From Pseudomonas putida (lineage in GTDB: Bacteria; Pseudomonadota; Gammaproteobacteria; Pseudomonadales; Pseudomonadaceae), in the NCBI RefSeq assembly GCF_001941965.1, contig NZ_MKZO01000023.1, positions 25,254-89,253 on the forward strand: a stretch of DNA of 64,000 bases, given 5' to 3'. The notes under the pieces are model-generated. The model was given only the letters and a program-made list of their open reading frames with translations, was not told the origin of the DNA and made no database searches. The translations under genes and the position numbers were made by a program. Positions within the stretch are counted from its first letter, which is position 1. Each line of letters opens with the position of its first letter. Of the stretch, positions 1 to 7,287 are shown one piece after another.

Positions 1-1
1 G

Positions 2-1528
2 GCCGTGAGCCTCGCATGGCAACCCCTCGGCCTCAAAGCCGCGTGGTTCGCCGAGATCGAGCCGTTCCCGAGCGCCGTGCTCGCCCACCGTTACCCCCAT
101 GTGCCCAACCTGGGCGACATGACCGCGATCGCCCGTCAGGTGCGCGCCGGCACCGTGCCGGCGCCCGACATCCTGGTCGGCGGCACGCCGTGCCAGTCGT
201 TCAGCGTTGCCGGCGCGCGCCAGGGGTTGAACGACCCGCGCGGCGCCTTGACCCTTGCCTATGTGGAGCTTGCAAATGCCATCGACCAAACCCGCCACCA
301 AGACCGCCGCCCGCCGGCAACGCTCGTCTGGGAAAACGTCCCCGGCGTCCTCAACGACCGCAGCAATGCCTTCGGGCATTTCCTGGGCGCACTGGCCGGA
401 GAAAGCCGTGCGCTCCAGCCGCCAGGGGAAAAATGGGCGCACGCTGGTTGTGTGTCTGGACCCCGCCGCCGCATCGCCTGGCGCGTGCTCGACGCTCAAT
501 ATTTCGGTGTCGCCCAACGCCGCAAGCGCGTGTTTCTTGTGGCATGTGGTGGTGATGACCTCGATCCCTCCGAAGTACTTTTTGAGCGCACAGGCCTGCG
601 CGGGGATTCTTCTGCGGGCCGCGCGCCGTGGCAAGAAGCTGCCCGCGCTGCTGGACCGGGTGCTGCAGCAGCAGGCGGATACGCAGGATTCGCTGGACTG
701 AACCAGCCCTACGGCAAGGTCACGACGACGTTCGGATTCAGCGGCGGCATTGGCCCCGTCGATGTTGCGGCATGCCTGATGGCCGCGGGTCCCAAGCACG
801 ACATCCGCACCGAGACGTTCATGGTGCAGTCCATCGCCGGCAGCATCGCCCACACCCTCGACACCGCCAACAACGGCAAGGGCAGCAGCGAGGACGGTAC
901 GGGAAAGGGCGTGCCGATCATCGCCTTCACCGCCCAGGGCAGCGGCGCGGACGCCACGATCGACCTGACGCCGACGCTGCGTGCCGGCGGGCATCGCAAC
1001 AGCCATGCGAACGCAGGCGTCGTGCCCGCCATCGCCTTCGCGCAGAACAACCGCGGCGAAGTGCGCTTCGAGTCGGGCCATGGACAGGTGTCTTGCACCG
1101 TCCTGTCCAACGGCAAGCCGGGCTACGGTGTGCCGATGGTGGCCTGCGTTGCCCTGCGGGGACGGACGCAGGGTCTTGCTGCCGAACTGGGCGGAAGCGT
1201 TGCGGCGGCGTTGCGTACCAGCGGCGGCGGCGCAGACAAGCCCCATGTCCTGGCCCCCGACTTCGAGGCACATTTCCGCTACGACTGGAATGAATCCGGT
1301 GCAGCGGACTGGTCGCAATGGCGGGTGCGGCGGCTGATGCCCATGGAGTGCGAGCGGCTGCAGGGCATGCCCGACGACTACACGCTGATCCCGTATCGCG
1401 GCAAGCCTGCCGCAGACGCTCCGCGCTACAAGGCGATTGGCAACTCCATGGCCGTCCCGTGCATGGCTTGGCTGGGCAACCGGCTGGTGCAGTGCCTGCA
1501 CAAGACGGACTCGACCGCTTCGGATTGA
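2..1528 (+). CDS. DNA (cytosine-5-)-methyltransferase, 5'-truncated by window edge
   Basis: Transfers a methyl group from SAM to C5 of cytosine in DNA. The reading frame is open to the window edge, and family members have a SAM-binding motif I before the first visible residues, so the GTG at position 5 is not the true start. Visible motifs: GTPCQSFS with the catalytic Cys, WENVPGVL (motif VI), FGVAQRRKRVF (motif VIII), then a long glycine-rich target recognition region, and RYKAIGNSMAVP (motif X) near the end. It is a phage/ICE-type Dcm. ICEs often carry such orphan methylases, plausibly to protect incoming DNA from host restriction. It heads the block of small ICE genes on the same strand. 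Confidence 0.9.
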   Translation, partial: AVSLAWQPLGLKAAWFAEIEPFPSAVLAHRYPHVPNLGDMTAIARQVRAGTVPAPDILVGGTPCQSFSVAGARQGLNDPRGALTLAYVELANAIDQTRHQDRRPPATLVWENVPGVLNDRSNAFGHFLGALAGESRALQPPGEKWAHAGCVSGPRRRIAWRVLDAQYFGVAQRRKRVFLVACGGDDLDPSEVLFERTGLRGDSSAGRAPWQEAARAAGPGAAAAGGYAGFAGLNQPYGKVTTTFGFSGGIGPVDVAACLMAAGPKHDIRTETFMVQSIAGSIAHTLDTANNGKGSSEDGTGKGVPIIAFTAQGSGADATIDLTPTLRAGGHRNSHANAGVVPAIAFAQNNRGEVRFESGHGQVSCTVLSNGKPGYGVPMVACVALRGRTQGLAAELGGSVAAALRTSGGGADKPHVLAPDFEAHFRYDWNESGAADWSQWRVRRLMPMECERLQGMPDDYTLIPYRGKPAADAPRYKAIGNSMAVPCMAWLGNRLVQCLHKTDSTASD

Positions 1529-1570
1529 TCGACGACGCAGCCTGCCGGCCGCGCCATTCTCCCCCTGCAT

Positions 1571-1693
1571 TGCCGATGTATCGGCAGCAGCCCGCAGCCA
1601 GGGTGTCAAGGCTGCCGTGGGTTCCGCCCACGCCACCCACCAGTTCGCTTCGGCATCTCACCGGCGAACGCTGCCCACCGGGGCATCGATGCC
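1571..1693 (+). ncRNA. radC-type structured RNA leader, copy 1
   Basis: This is the 5' leader of the gene at 1771. Five hairpins are visible: H1 TGCCGA/TCGGCA (1571-1586), H2 GCAGCC/GGCTGC (1594-1615), H3 CGTGGG/CCCACG (1616-1632), H4 GTTCGC/GCGAAC (1643-1669) and H5 TGCCC/GGGCA (1672-1685). The H4 loop GGCATC (1652-1657) is complementary to GATGCC (1688-1693). The stems differ in sequence from the other copies but keep pairing. This copy lacks the ACATGCC box between H1 and H2. Known: a radC RNA motif is described upstream of radC and DNA-processing genes of mobile elements; assignment to that family is by resemblance. Confidence 0.7.
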
Positions 1694-1770
1694 TCCTTTC
1701 TCCAACCCACGGGATGGTCGCCACGTCCCGTCAGGGGCATGTCGCCACCCGGTCGATTTCAGGACTTCCC

Positions 1771-2328
1771 ATGGACACCATCACCAAGCAAGACCGCATC
1801 ACGCTGAAGAACCTCAAGGTCGCCGACTTCGCCAGCGAGGAAACGCTGTGCTTCACCGCGACCATCGTGTTCGACGGCACTCCCATCGCCGAGGCCCGCA
1901 ACGACGGGCATGGCGGCTCGACATTCCTCCGCGCGCTCAACGGCAAGACGACGCTGCTGGCTCAGGCCGAAGCCTTTGCCAAGGGCTTGCCGCCTGCGCC
2001 GCTCGATCTAGGCCAGGAGGGTGAAGACCCTCATTACATCGACATGACGCTCGACTTCCTGGTCGATGAACTGGCCGATGCCATGCACGCGGAGCGCAAG
2101 GTGCGAGCCGCCTTCAACCGCGACATCGGCAACAAGGTGCTGTTCATCAAGGACGGCAAACTGCTGTTCATCAAAGGCATCAAGCTCAAGGCTATCGCCG
2201 ACCGCAAGGCGTACTTCGCTTCGCTGCGCACCAGGCAGGCCCAGCCCATCGTCATCCTCGCCGAGCTTCCGCCCGAGCGGGCATTCGACCTGTGGAAGCA
2301 GCATGTCCTGGGCGACAAGCCCGATTGA
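1771..2328 (+). CDS. ICE-associated protein of unknown function, 185 aa
   Basis: I do not recognise a named family. The start ATG at 1771 follows a radC-type RNA leader; the longer open frame upstream of it is not supported. The protein is soluble, with no signal peptide or membrane segment. It opens with a beta-rich stretch (DRITLKNLKVADFASEETLC), and the C-terminal half is charged and probably helical. It ends in a terminator at 2354. The methyltransferase lies upstream on the same strand. Position in the ICE accessory block suggests a role in processing or establishment of the element, but that is inference. Confidence 0.75.
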   Translation: MDTITKQDRITLKNLKVADFASEETLCFTATIVFDGTPIAEARNDGHGGSTFLRALNGKTTLLAQAEAFAKGLPPAPLDLGQEGEDPHYIDMTLDFLVDELADAMHAERKVRAAFNRDIGNKVLFIKDGKLLFIKGIKLKAIADRKAYFASLRTRQAQPIVILAELPPERAFDLWKQHVLGDKPD

Positions 2329-2353
2329 CCCAGCGCCACCGCACCCTCCTGAC

Positions 2354-2384
2354 AGCCCCGTACTCGATGCGGGGCTTTTCTTTT
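2354..2384 (+). terminator. Rho-independent terminator after the 1771 gene
   Basis: Stem AGCCCCG/CGGGGCT (2354-2360 with 2370-2376) is followed by TTTTCTTTT. It closes the 185-aa gene unit and precedes radC-type leader copy 2. Confidence 0.85.
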
Positions 2385-2468
2385 CCTGTGCTCATCAATC
2401 GGGGCTGGGCCGAATGCCGTTTTCCAACTGACGCGGCGCAGCCCTCGCACGAAGCTGCCTGCATGTTC

Positions 2469-2587
2469 GCTGATTCGTCAGCACATGCCAGCAGCCAGGG
2501 TTCCAGGCTGCCGCGGGTCTCTCCCGCGTCACCCACCAGTCCGCATCGCATCAATTCTGCGGATGAGCGTCCCCGTGACGCTGATGC
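2469..2587 (+). ncRNA. radC-type structured RNA leader, copy 2
   Basis: Leader of the 70-aa gene at 2659. H1 GCTGA/TCAGC with a UUCG loop (2469-2482), the box ACATGCC, H2 GCAGCC/GGCTGC (2491-2511), H3 CGCGGG/CCCGCG (2512-2528), H4 GTCCGC/GCGGAT (2539-2564) and H5 GCGTC/GACGC (2567-2581). The H4 loop contains GCATCA (2548-2553), complementary to TGATGC (2582-2587), which is followed directly by TTTTTA. The C-to-A change in the loop is matched by G-to-T in its partner compared with copy 4. Confidence 0.8.
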
Positions 2588-2603
2588 TTTTTATCAACCG
2601 CGT

Positions 2604-2643
2604 GCGGGAGCTGCCATCCCGTGAGGGACAAGGCCCCGCTTTT
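2604..2643 (+). promoter_or_regulatory. Competing hairpins before the 2659 start (possible attenuator)
   Basis: GCGGGA (2604-2609) can pair with TCCCGT (2617-2622), or its GCGGG can pair with the CCCGC of CCCCGC (2634-2639), which is followed by TTTT and then the ribosome binding site AAGGAG. The second pairing looks like a weak terminator. The two pairings exclude each other. The same layout appears before the genes at 5629 and 12957. Confidence 0.4.
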
Positions 2644-2658
2644 CCAAGGAGCCCGTCC

Positions 2659-2871
2659 ATGTCCCAGCAAGCCTCTTTCGGCCAGTTGGCCCTGACCTAC
2701 TGCGGCAAGTTCCTGCCGCTCGAAGTCTTGCAAAGCGCCGCCGGCCACTACATCGGCACGCGCGATACCGAAGGTCCCGTTTCGCGGGAATCCCGCGAGT
2801 ACTTCCGCAGCTATGCCGCGGCTCAACGCGCCCTCGAAAGAGGCGGCTGGTCCCAGCTCGCCATTCCCTGA
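2659..2871 (+). CDS. Small ICE protein of unknown function, 70 aa
   Basis: No family recognised. ATG 2659 is preceded by AAGGAG at a suitable distance. The protein is short, hydrophilic and probably helical, with an arginine-rich centre (RDTEGPVSRESREYFRSY) and no membrane segment. It follows a radC-type RNA leader and is 21 bp upstream of the 130-aa gene, with which it is probably co-transcribed up to the terminator at 3325. Its function is unknown. Confidence 0.7.
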   Translation: MSQQASFGQLALTYCGKFLPLEVLQSAAGHYIGTRDTEGPVSRESREYFRSYAAAQRALERGGWSQLAIP

Positions 2872-2892
2872 TCCAACTGGAGAAATCACGTC

Positions 2893-3285
2893 ATGAACCA
2901 GCTACTGCCGCGGGAAGTCGTCGATCAGATCATGCGGGAAGAGCAGCATTTCGCTGCCGCGCCCCAAGCCTTCTTCGAGGCCTGGAAGCGCGGTGTCGAG
3001 ATTGCTGGTCCCGAGTGGTTCGGCGACGGCACCCGTGAAGGCCTGAACCAGGCCAAGACCAAGTGGGATTTGCGTCCCGACATGCTGCGGCTCAACGATG
3101 CCCTCGGCGTCCTGAGCAGCGGCGAACGCATGTTCCTGTCCGCCATGGTCAGCTTCTACAACGCGCGCGAGGGCGGTGCCATGCTCAAGCGCTGCCGCTT
3201 CCACGGGCTGTCGGACTTCGACGGTCTCGATCTGGAACGCCGCAAGGTCATCGCCGACCTGCTGGTGAACTACAGCGGTTGGTGA
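2893..3285 (+). CDS. ICE-associated protein of unknown function, 130 aa
   Basis: No named family recognised. The start ATG 2893 has GGAGA upstream. The protein is soluble and mostly helical, and ends in VNYSGW. A central segment (LNDALGVLSSGERMFLSAM) resembles a helix-turn-helix packing pattern, but I see no DNA-binding signature. It is second in a two-gene unit behind radC-type leader copy 2 and ends just before a strong terminator. Similar small proteins are common in this position of PAGI-2-like ICEs, but their role is unknown. Confidence 0.75.
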   Translation: MNQLLPREVVDQIMREEQHFAAAPQAFFEAWKRGVEIAGPEWFGDGTREGLNQAKTKWDLRPDMLRLNDALGVLSSGERMFLSAMVSFYNAREGGAMLKRCRFHGLSDFDGLDLERRKVIADLLVNYSGW

Positions 3286-3324
3286 GCCGGTCTCCGGCAC
3301 GCCACTGTCCTCTCGATCCCCCCG

Positions 3325-3366
3325 TGAGGGACATGCGCCCATAAGGCCATGTCCCTCAATTTTTCT
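3325..3366 (+). terminator. Strong Rho-independent terminator
   Basis: An 11-bp perfect stem, TGAGGGACATG (3325-3335) with CATGTCCCTCA (3348-3358), is followed by ATTTTTCTT. It ends the 2659-3285 unit. Confidence 0.9.
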
Positions 3367-3458
3367 TCCCCATCGCCCGACGCCAACGGCCTTGGGCTAT
3401 TCCCTGCGGACGCCATCGTCCGCATGGGCTGGCTCCGCTCTTCTCGAAAGGAGCCAGC

Positions 3459-4145
3459 ATGGCAAACAACTACTACGAAGGCACGGGCGTTCTCGTGCTC
3501 AACCGCGTTACTCCCGTCATCAAGGCACTGTTCGGTGCTTTCGCGCTCGACGAAAACCATCCCGGCAATGGGCAGGCCTACATCGCCCAGATCGCCGAAA
3601 CCAATGATCCACGCTGGACAGATGTGCTGGACGGTCTGGAAAACCTGGCCACACAACTCGGCATCCCCATGCCCGACGACGAAGAGTTGTCGATTCCGCC
3701 TCTGCTTGAACGGCTGGCCGCGCACTTCGGTGCTGACCAGGACGGGGAGCTGGAGAACCTGATCGAGCACCACCAATTCGAGGACGGCGCCGACCTGGAA
3801 GCCCTGCTTCTGATCGCTACCCGCTTCGATGACGGCCATAACCTGACCGCCATCCAGTTTGAGGGCTGCTGGTATTGCAGCAAGCCAAGGCTATTCGAGT
3901 TCGGCGGCAACGGCTGCTACCTGAGCCGTGAGGTCCAGGTCTTCAGAACGTCCTCGCAGGCGCTTCAACTCGGCGATCAACTGCGCAACACCATCCTGGC
4001 CGCCGACATCGAAGAGGCCTCAGCGTTGATCGCGCTGGAGGCCGCCAACCTGCTTGCCGGCATCACCGATGAGCAATTTCGCCTAAATGTGCGCCATCGC
4101 ATCGCCGAACGGCTGGTTCAGACGCCAACGATCAGCGCCGACTGA
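3459..4145 (+). CDS. ICE-associated protein of unknown function, 228 aa
   Basis: No family recognised. ATG 3459 has AAAGGAG upstream, within a GGCTCC/GGAGCC hairpin that could mask the ribosome binding site. The N-terminal half is acidic and helical. Around residues 120-160 there is an aromatic and cysteine-containing beta-like segment (FEGCWYCSKPRLFEFGGN), followed by helices. There is no signal peptide or membrane segment. It sits between a terminator and the DUF5983-like gene, 80 bp before the latter's start. The shape could suit a protein- or nucleic-acid-binding accessory factor; nothing more can be claimed. Confidence 0.75.
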   Translation: MANNYYEGTGVLVLNRVTPVIKALFGAFALDENHPGNGQAYIAQIAETNDPRWTDVLDGLENLATQLGIPMPDDEELSIPPLLERLAAHFGADQDGELENLIEHHQFEDGADLEALLLIATRFDDGHNLTAIQFEGCWYCSKPRLFEFGGNGCYLSREVQVFRTSSQALQLGDQLRNTILAADIEEASALIALEAANLLAGITDEQFRLNVRHRIAERLVQTPTISAD

Positions 4146-4225
4146 CGCATTTTCCACTTTCAACCAACCGGGTCCAATTCCCGGTGGCGGAGATTGGCCC
4201 CAATATTCAAATCTGGAGAGTTCCC

Positions 4226-4963
4226 ATGTCCCAGAAACCCAATCCCTTTCTCCGCGGCTACTGGAATCTGAAAATCGTCCGCACGCTGTGCATCGGCTAC
4301 GACGACGGAAGCCCGCATGTCTGGCGAATCATCCACGCGAGTCAAAAGCACTTTTCCGACGAGGAACTGATTTCATCCTCGTGCATCGTCACCAGCGATT
4401 TCGCCGTGGTCAGGAATGGTCCCGAACCCGTGAGTGCCGAGGTGCTGGCCGAATGCGATACCGCAGAAGGTGTCAGCGGCGAAGGTGTAATCGGTGCCGT
4501 GGTCTATGCCATCCATGGCGACGACTTCGACGGTCGCCCCATCCACGTCGGCGACGCCTATTCGGCAGAGGCAGCGCGGGAAGTCGTACAGCGCCTGAGT
4601 TTCGAGACCGGCTACTACAGCCGGTGCTGGGAAATCAGCAGCGCACACATCAGCCAAGAAACCGGCCAATACCTCGCCAACCTGGCAGACCTCGCTACGC
4701 CGGAGGCATTCCTGTTCATCGCGTTCCGGGTTCCGTACAGCCCGGCGATCGGCATCAAGCTGATCTCCACTCCCTGGACGGACAAGAACCTGGACCACGC
4801 CGAGGGCATCAGTGCGGAGCAGCTTCGCCAGGAGCACCGAAGCAAGGGTATGCCGGATGACCTGGCGAACGTCATTGAACTGGCTGGCCAGGCCGACGTG
4901 CGCATCCTGATTCTCGACGCCGACGCACCCGTGCTGTTGGGCCTGCCGTTGGCCGAATCCTAG
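4226..4963 (+). CDS. DUF5983-like ICE protein, 245 aa
   Basis: ATG 4226 is chosen because GGAGAG lies 5 nt upstream; an in-frame GTG/ATG further upstream lacks this. The C-terminal half (from about residue 130) reads like DUF5983 proteins: EISSAHISQETGQYL, then a segment with PDDLANVIELAGQADVRIL and an acidic end. The N-terminal part carries a DUF-like beta region found in the same ICE proteins. It is cytoplasmic. Function is unknown; related proteins occur on conjugative plasmids and ICEs near restriction and anti-restriction genes. The family assignment is by pattern and moderate. Confidence 0.65.
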   Translation: MSQKPNPFLRGYWNLKIVRTLCIGYDDGSPHVWRIIHASQKHFSDEELISSSCIVTSDFAVVRNGPEPVSAEVLAECDTAEGVSGEGVIGAVVYAIHGDDFDGRPIHVGDAYSAEAAREVVQRLSFETGYYSRCWEISSAHISQETGQYLANLADLATPEAFLFIAFRVPYSPAIGIKLISTPWTDKNLDHAEGISAEQLRQEHRSKGMPDDLANVIELAGQADVRILILDADAPVLLGLPLAES

Positions 4964-5005
4964 CAGCCGCTCGACGCAACATCCTTCCTCTTTGTTCTCC
5001 CCCAT

Positions 5006-5046
5006 ACCGGCCCGTCTCCCTCCCGGAGCCGGGCTGGTCCATTTTC
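5006..5046 (+). terminator. Terminator-like hairpin before the 5061 gene
   Basis: ACCGGCCCG (5006-5014) pairs with CGGGCTGGT (5030-5038) with one G-U pair, followed by CCATTTTC. The ribosome binding site TAGGAG of the next gene starts within 5 nt, so the element could act as an attenuator. Confidence 0.55.
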
Positions 5047-5060
5047 ATAGGAGCAACCTC

Positions 5061-5339
5061 ATGTTCCCCGACCTCATCTCGCGCACGCCAGACTTCGAGC
5101 ACCAGCTCGGCGCCTGCGTCAATGCCATGGGCCAGGACGACGCCATCGGCCAGATCCTGGTATTCGAGCGCATGAGCGGCACGCTGCACATGCGCCATAT
5201 CGCCAGCGCCGACCTGGTGGACACCGACATTGACGACTACGAAATGGTCGTCTTCGACGGTGGCAACACCAGCGGCGATACATGGAAGCATGTCTTCTTC
5301 CCACGTCAGCGCGAGCACTACTTCGTGTACGAAGCCTGA
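5061..5339 (+). CDS. Small ICE protein of unknown function, 92 aa
   Basis: ATG 5061 is preceded by ATAGGAG. The upstream extension in the same frame runs through the terminator-like hairpin and is not credible. The protein is acidic (ASADLVDTDIDDYEMVVFDGG) with alternating beta-strand patterns and no membrane segment. No family recognised. It is followed 8 bp later by a Rho-independent terminator, so it is the last gene of its unit. Confidence 0.7.
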   Translation: MFPDLISRTPDFEHQLGACVNAMGQDDAIGQILVFERMSGTLHMRHIASADLVDTDIDDYEMVVFDGGNTSGDTWKHVFFPRQREHYFVYEA

Positions 5340-5346
5340 CCCAACC

Positions 5347-5373
5347 AAGCCCCTTTTCGAGGGGCTTTTTCTT
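5347..5373 (+). terminator. Rho-independent terminator after the 92-aa gene
   Basis: AAGCCCC/GGGGCTT stem (5347-5353 with 5361-5367) with a TTTTCGA loop and a T tract up to 5370. It precedes radC-type leader copy 3. Confidence 0.9.
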
Positions 5374-5459
5374 GTCCGCAGCGCAGGAAAGCGGGTGCGA
5401 CGCTGTGCGATTTCTTGCAGGCAGGCCGCCCATTCCAGAGCCATCCTTGCTCCATGTTC

Positions 5460-5557
5460 GTCGGCGTTGCCGACACATGCCCTGGCAGCCGAGACCTTCA
5501 AGGCTGCAAGTGCGGGAAACCGTGCTGGTCGTTTCTTCCTATGGACGTACCCCGTCC
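5460..5557 (+). ncRNA. radC-type structured RNA leader, copy 3 (divergent)
   Basis: Leader of the gene at 5629. H1 GTCGGC/GCCGAC (5460-5474), the box ACATGCC, H2 GCAGCC/GGCTGC with loop GAGACCTTCAA, and H3 AGTGCGG/CCGTGCT with a GAAA loop (5509-5526). A small hairpin GGACG/CGTCC (5543-5557) stands where H4 is in the other copies, and the GCATC/GATGC pairing is absent. This is therefore a shortened or derived form of the same element. Confidence 0.65.
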
Positions 5558-5571
5558 GTTCACGCCACCCA

Positions 5572-5614
5572 CAAGGGACCTCTCCCTTGCGGGCGGGGAA
5601 TCCCTTGTTCTTCC
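5572..5614 (+). promoter_or_regulatory. Competing hairpins before the 5629 start (possible attenuator)
   Basis: CAAGGGA (5572-5578) is fully complementary to two copies of TCCCTTG, at 5583-5589 and 5601-5607. The second is followed by TTCTTCC and then AAGGAG. A G-rich spacer lies between the copies. Pairing with the second copy resembles a weak terminator; pairing with the first would prevent it. Confidence 0.45.
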
Positions 5615-5628
5615 TCAAGGAGATTCCC

Positions 5629-6441
5629 ATGGACCGTTCCCTCATCAAATCCATGATGCCTTCGCTTGTCGCGGGCCATGTCCCTCGCAACGTGCGTTCG
5701 TTCAAATACCGCGTATTCGATGATCAGCCGCAGTCCTCGACGTTGGGCTTCGCCATTGACCCTCAGCCCTTCAACGGCAAGGTAGTCTCCGCGACCGACG
5801 ATGCCATCGTCGTCAAGCTCAAGCCTTCCGAGTTCGCCGTGCTCGATCCCAACCTGGTGACCACCGTTCCCAGCGAGGGCGCCAAGGTCCATGTCCAACC
5901 CTACGCCCGGCGACGTTTCGACGGGCTTCGCGCGGACACCCCGGAAGTCGTCACCGAGAAGACTTCGGATGGCACGCCTTACACCATCACGAGGCATATC
6001 CTTGGCAAAGCACCCGCCAAGCTGCCCATTCCCGAGCCGCAGTGCATGGAGCTGGGCCAACTCATCGAGCAGTTGGAGGAGATGCCCGCGCCCGACGGGT
6101 TCCGGTGCATCACCCACATGCTGGTCGATGCAGGTGCCCGCGACTTCGCCTGGGTCGATCCCAAGCCCTCCAGGATCATCGAGACCCCGCCGGCGATCAG
6201 CTTCACGGTCTCAACCACCAAGTTCGAGGGTCAGGTGACGATCCTCTACGACCGTGGCGGCGACACCTACGTGGTGGAGCTGCACCGCGACGGTGAGTTG
6301 GTCGATAGGCACGACGAGGTGTATTTCGACATGCTCGGTGAAGTGCTGGAGCGGCTCATCGACGACGGGCGCTGGCGCCTGATCGACGTGAGCGTGATCG
6401 ACGCCAAAGCCTTTCGGCAACGTCAGGCGGTTCCAGCCTGA
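5629..6441 (+). CDS. ICE-associated protein of unknown function, 270 aa
   Basis: ATG 5629 has AAGGAG upstream, behind radC-type leader copy 3. No named family recognised. Residues about 40-110 look like a small beta-barrel (FNGKVVSATDDAIVVKLKP and onward), reminiscent of KfrB/SH3-like modules of plasmid proteins. The C-terminal half mixes beta strands and ends in helices. It is cytoplasmic with no membrane segment. It is closed by a terminator at 6506 that also forms the leader of the DUF3085 gene. A nucleic-acid-associated role would fit but is a guess. Confidence 0.75.
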   Translation: MDRSLIKSMMPSLVAGHVPRNVRSFKYRVFDDQPQSSTLGFAIDPQPFNGKVVSATDDAIVVKLKPSEFAVLDPNLVTTVPSEGAKVHVQPYARRRFDGLRADTPEVVTEKTSDGTPYTITRHILGKAPAKLPIPEPQCMELGQLIEQLEEMPAPDGFRCITHMLVDAGARDFAWVDPKPSRIIETPPAISFTVSTTKFEGQVTILYDRGGDTYVVELHRDGELVDRHDEVYFDMLGEVLERLIDDGRWRLIDVSVIDAKAFRQRQAVPA

Positions 6442-6505
6442 CGTGCCAGACAGGAAGCCTAGCGGCACGACTGATCAGTCCACAGCCTACCGGCGACTGC
6501 CCCAC

Positions 6506-6541
6506 AAGCCTTCCATCCGTTTCGGTGGAGGGCTTTTTTCT
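6506..6541 (+). terminator. Rho-independent terminator before the DUF3085 gene
   Basis: AAGCCTTCCA (6506-6515) pairs with TGGAGGGCTT (6526-6535) with one wobble, followed by TTTTTTC. The next ribosome binding site, CAGGAG, begins about 10 nt later. Confidence 0.85.
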
Positions 6542-6565
6542 TCATCCATACAGGAGATTTCAACC

Positions 6566-6919
6566 ATGTCACTGCGATTCAGAGGCTCCGACCTGCGCCC
6601 CGTGCTTGCCGAAGCCATCGCCAACCAATGCCGCGTCGCCCTGGCCAAGGACCAGGGCGTGTACTTCCTCGCCGAGCGCGGAGAGCGCCGCCCCGATGGC
6701 CGCGTGAAGCTGCTGGCCTATGCCGTCGGCTGCAACCCGGATACCGACCCGTTCGATGACTGGTGGGAACTGGCACGCGCCGAGCTTGGCGGCGACGACT
6801 TCGGCGAGTTCTTCGACCCGAAAGACAGCGTTTTCACTCGCATTCTGCAAAGCTCAGATGATCTGGAGCTGTCCGCCACCGCTACGTATCTGTCGCTGGC
6901 GGCGGTGGAATCGGCGTAG
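6566..6919 (+). CDS. DUF3085 domain protein, 117 aa
   Basis: ATG 6566 is preceded by CAGGAG. The protein matches the DUF3085 pattern seen in ICEs and plasmids: SLRFRGSDLRPVLAEAI at the N-terminus, then a strand reading GVYFLAERG, and the core AYAVGCNPDTDPFDDWWELA, ending in two helices. It is a single compact cytoplasmic domain of normal length. Function is not established. It lies alone between two terminators, so it may be read from upstream transcription or from its own weak promoter. Confidence 0.8.
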   Translation: MSLRFRGSDLRPVLAEAIANQCRVALAKDQGVYFLAERGERRPDGRVKLLAYAVGCNPDTDPFDDWWELARAELGGDDFGEFFDPKDSVFTRILQSSDDLELSATATYLSLAAVESA

Positions 6920-6944
6920 TCCAAAAATGTCCGCATACCCCTTG

Positions 6945-6971
6945 AAGCCCCCATTTCGGGGGCTTTCTTTT
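6945..6971 (+). terminator. Rho-independent terminator after the DUF3085 gene
   Basis: AAGCCCCC (6945-6952) pairs with GGGGGCTT (6958-6965), followed by TTCTTTT. Confidence 0.9.
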
Positions 6972-7018
6972 GGGCGGAACTGGGCAGCCTGGAAAAAATG
7001 GGAAGCGCCCGGATGCCG

Positions 7019-7060
7019 ATTGATTGCTGTCGCGCGCGCGAGGCCCGGCCATGCTGACCC
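7019..7060 (+). promoter_or_regulatory. Candidate promoter with ATTG(A/T)TTGCTG motif
   Basis: ATTGATTGCTG (7019-7029) resembles the ATTGTTTG motif before three conjugation operons (16314, 22450, 31781). A start site about 40 nt downstream would fall just before radC-type leader copy 4. The -10 and -35 elements are poor, which fits an activator-dependent promoter. Inference only. Confidence 0.35.
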
Positions 7061-7067
7061 CATGCCT

Positions 7068-7196
7068 GCTGACGTTGTCAGCGACATGCCAAGCAACCAT
7101 CGGTCTTCAAGGTTGCGTCGCAGTTCCCACTGCGTGACCGAGCCAGCTCGCACCGCATCCATCCGCGAGCGGCCACCAGTCTCTGGTGGCGGATGC
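7068..7196 (+). ncRNA. radC-type structured RNA leader, copy 4 (complete)
   Basis: Leader of the DUF3577 gene. H1 GCTGAC/GTCAGC (7068-7082), the box ACATGCC, H2 GCAACC/GGTTGC with loop ending TCTTCAA (7093-7116), H3 CGCAGT/ACTGCG (7119-7134), H4 GCTCGC/GCGAGC (7146-7170) and H5 CCACCAG/CTGGTGG (7173-7189). The H4 loop GCATCC (7155-7160) pairs with GGATGC (7191-7196), giving a pseudoknot around H5. Every stem differs from copy 5 at several positions while staying paired. Confidence 0.85.
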
Positions 7197-7287
7197 TTTC
7201 GCCTTATCGACCCACCGCGGGGTTACGCACCTTTCCCCGCATGCGTGGGGCTGGTGTGTCTCCGCTTCTTCCCTATGGAGATTCACC

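Noticed and set aside
5..1528. GTG at position 5 as the true start of the methyltransferase
   Set aside because: The SAM-binding motif I of C5 methyltransferases is missing and the frame is open to the window edge, so the gene is truncated by the window.
927..1724. 265-aa frame on the - strand under the methyltransferase
   Set aside because: Low-complexity R/P/A-rich antisense frame, typical for high-GC DNA.
4087..4860. 257-aa frame overlapping the DUF5983-like gene
   Set aside because: Arginine-rich shadow of the gene in another frame; no ribosome binding site and no family pattern.
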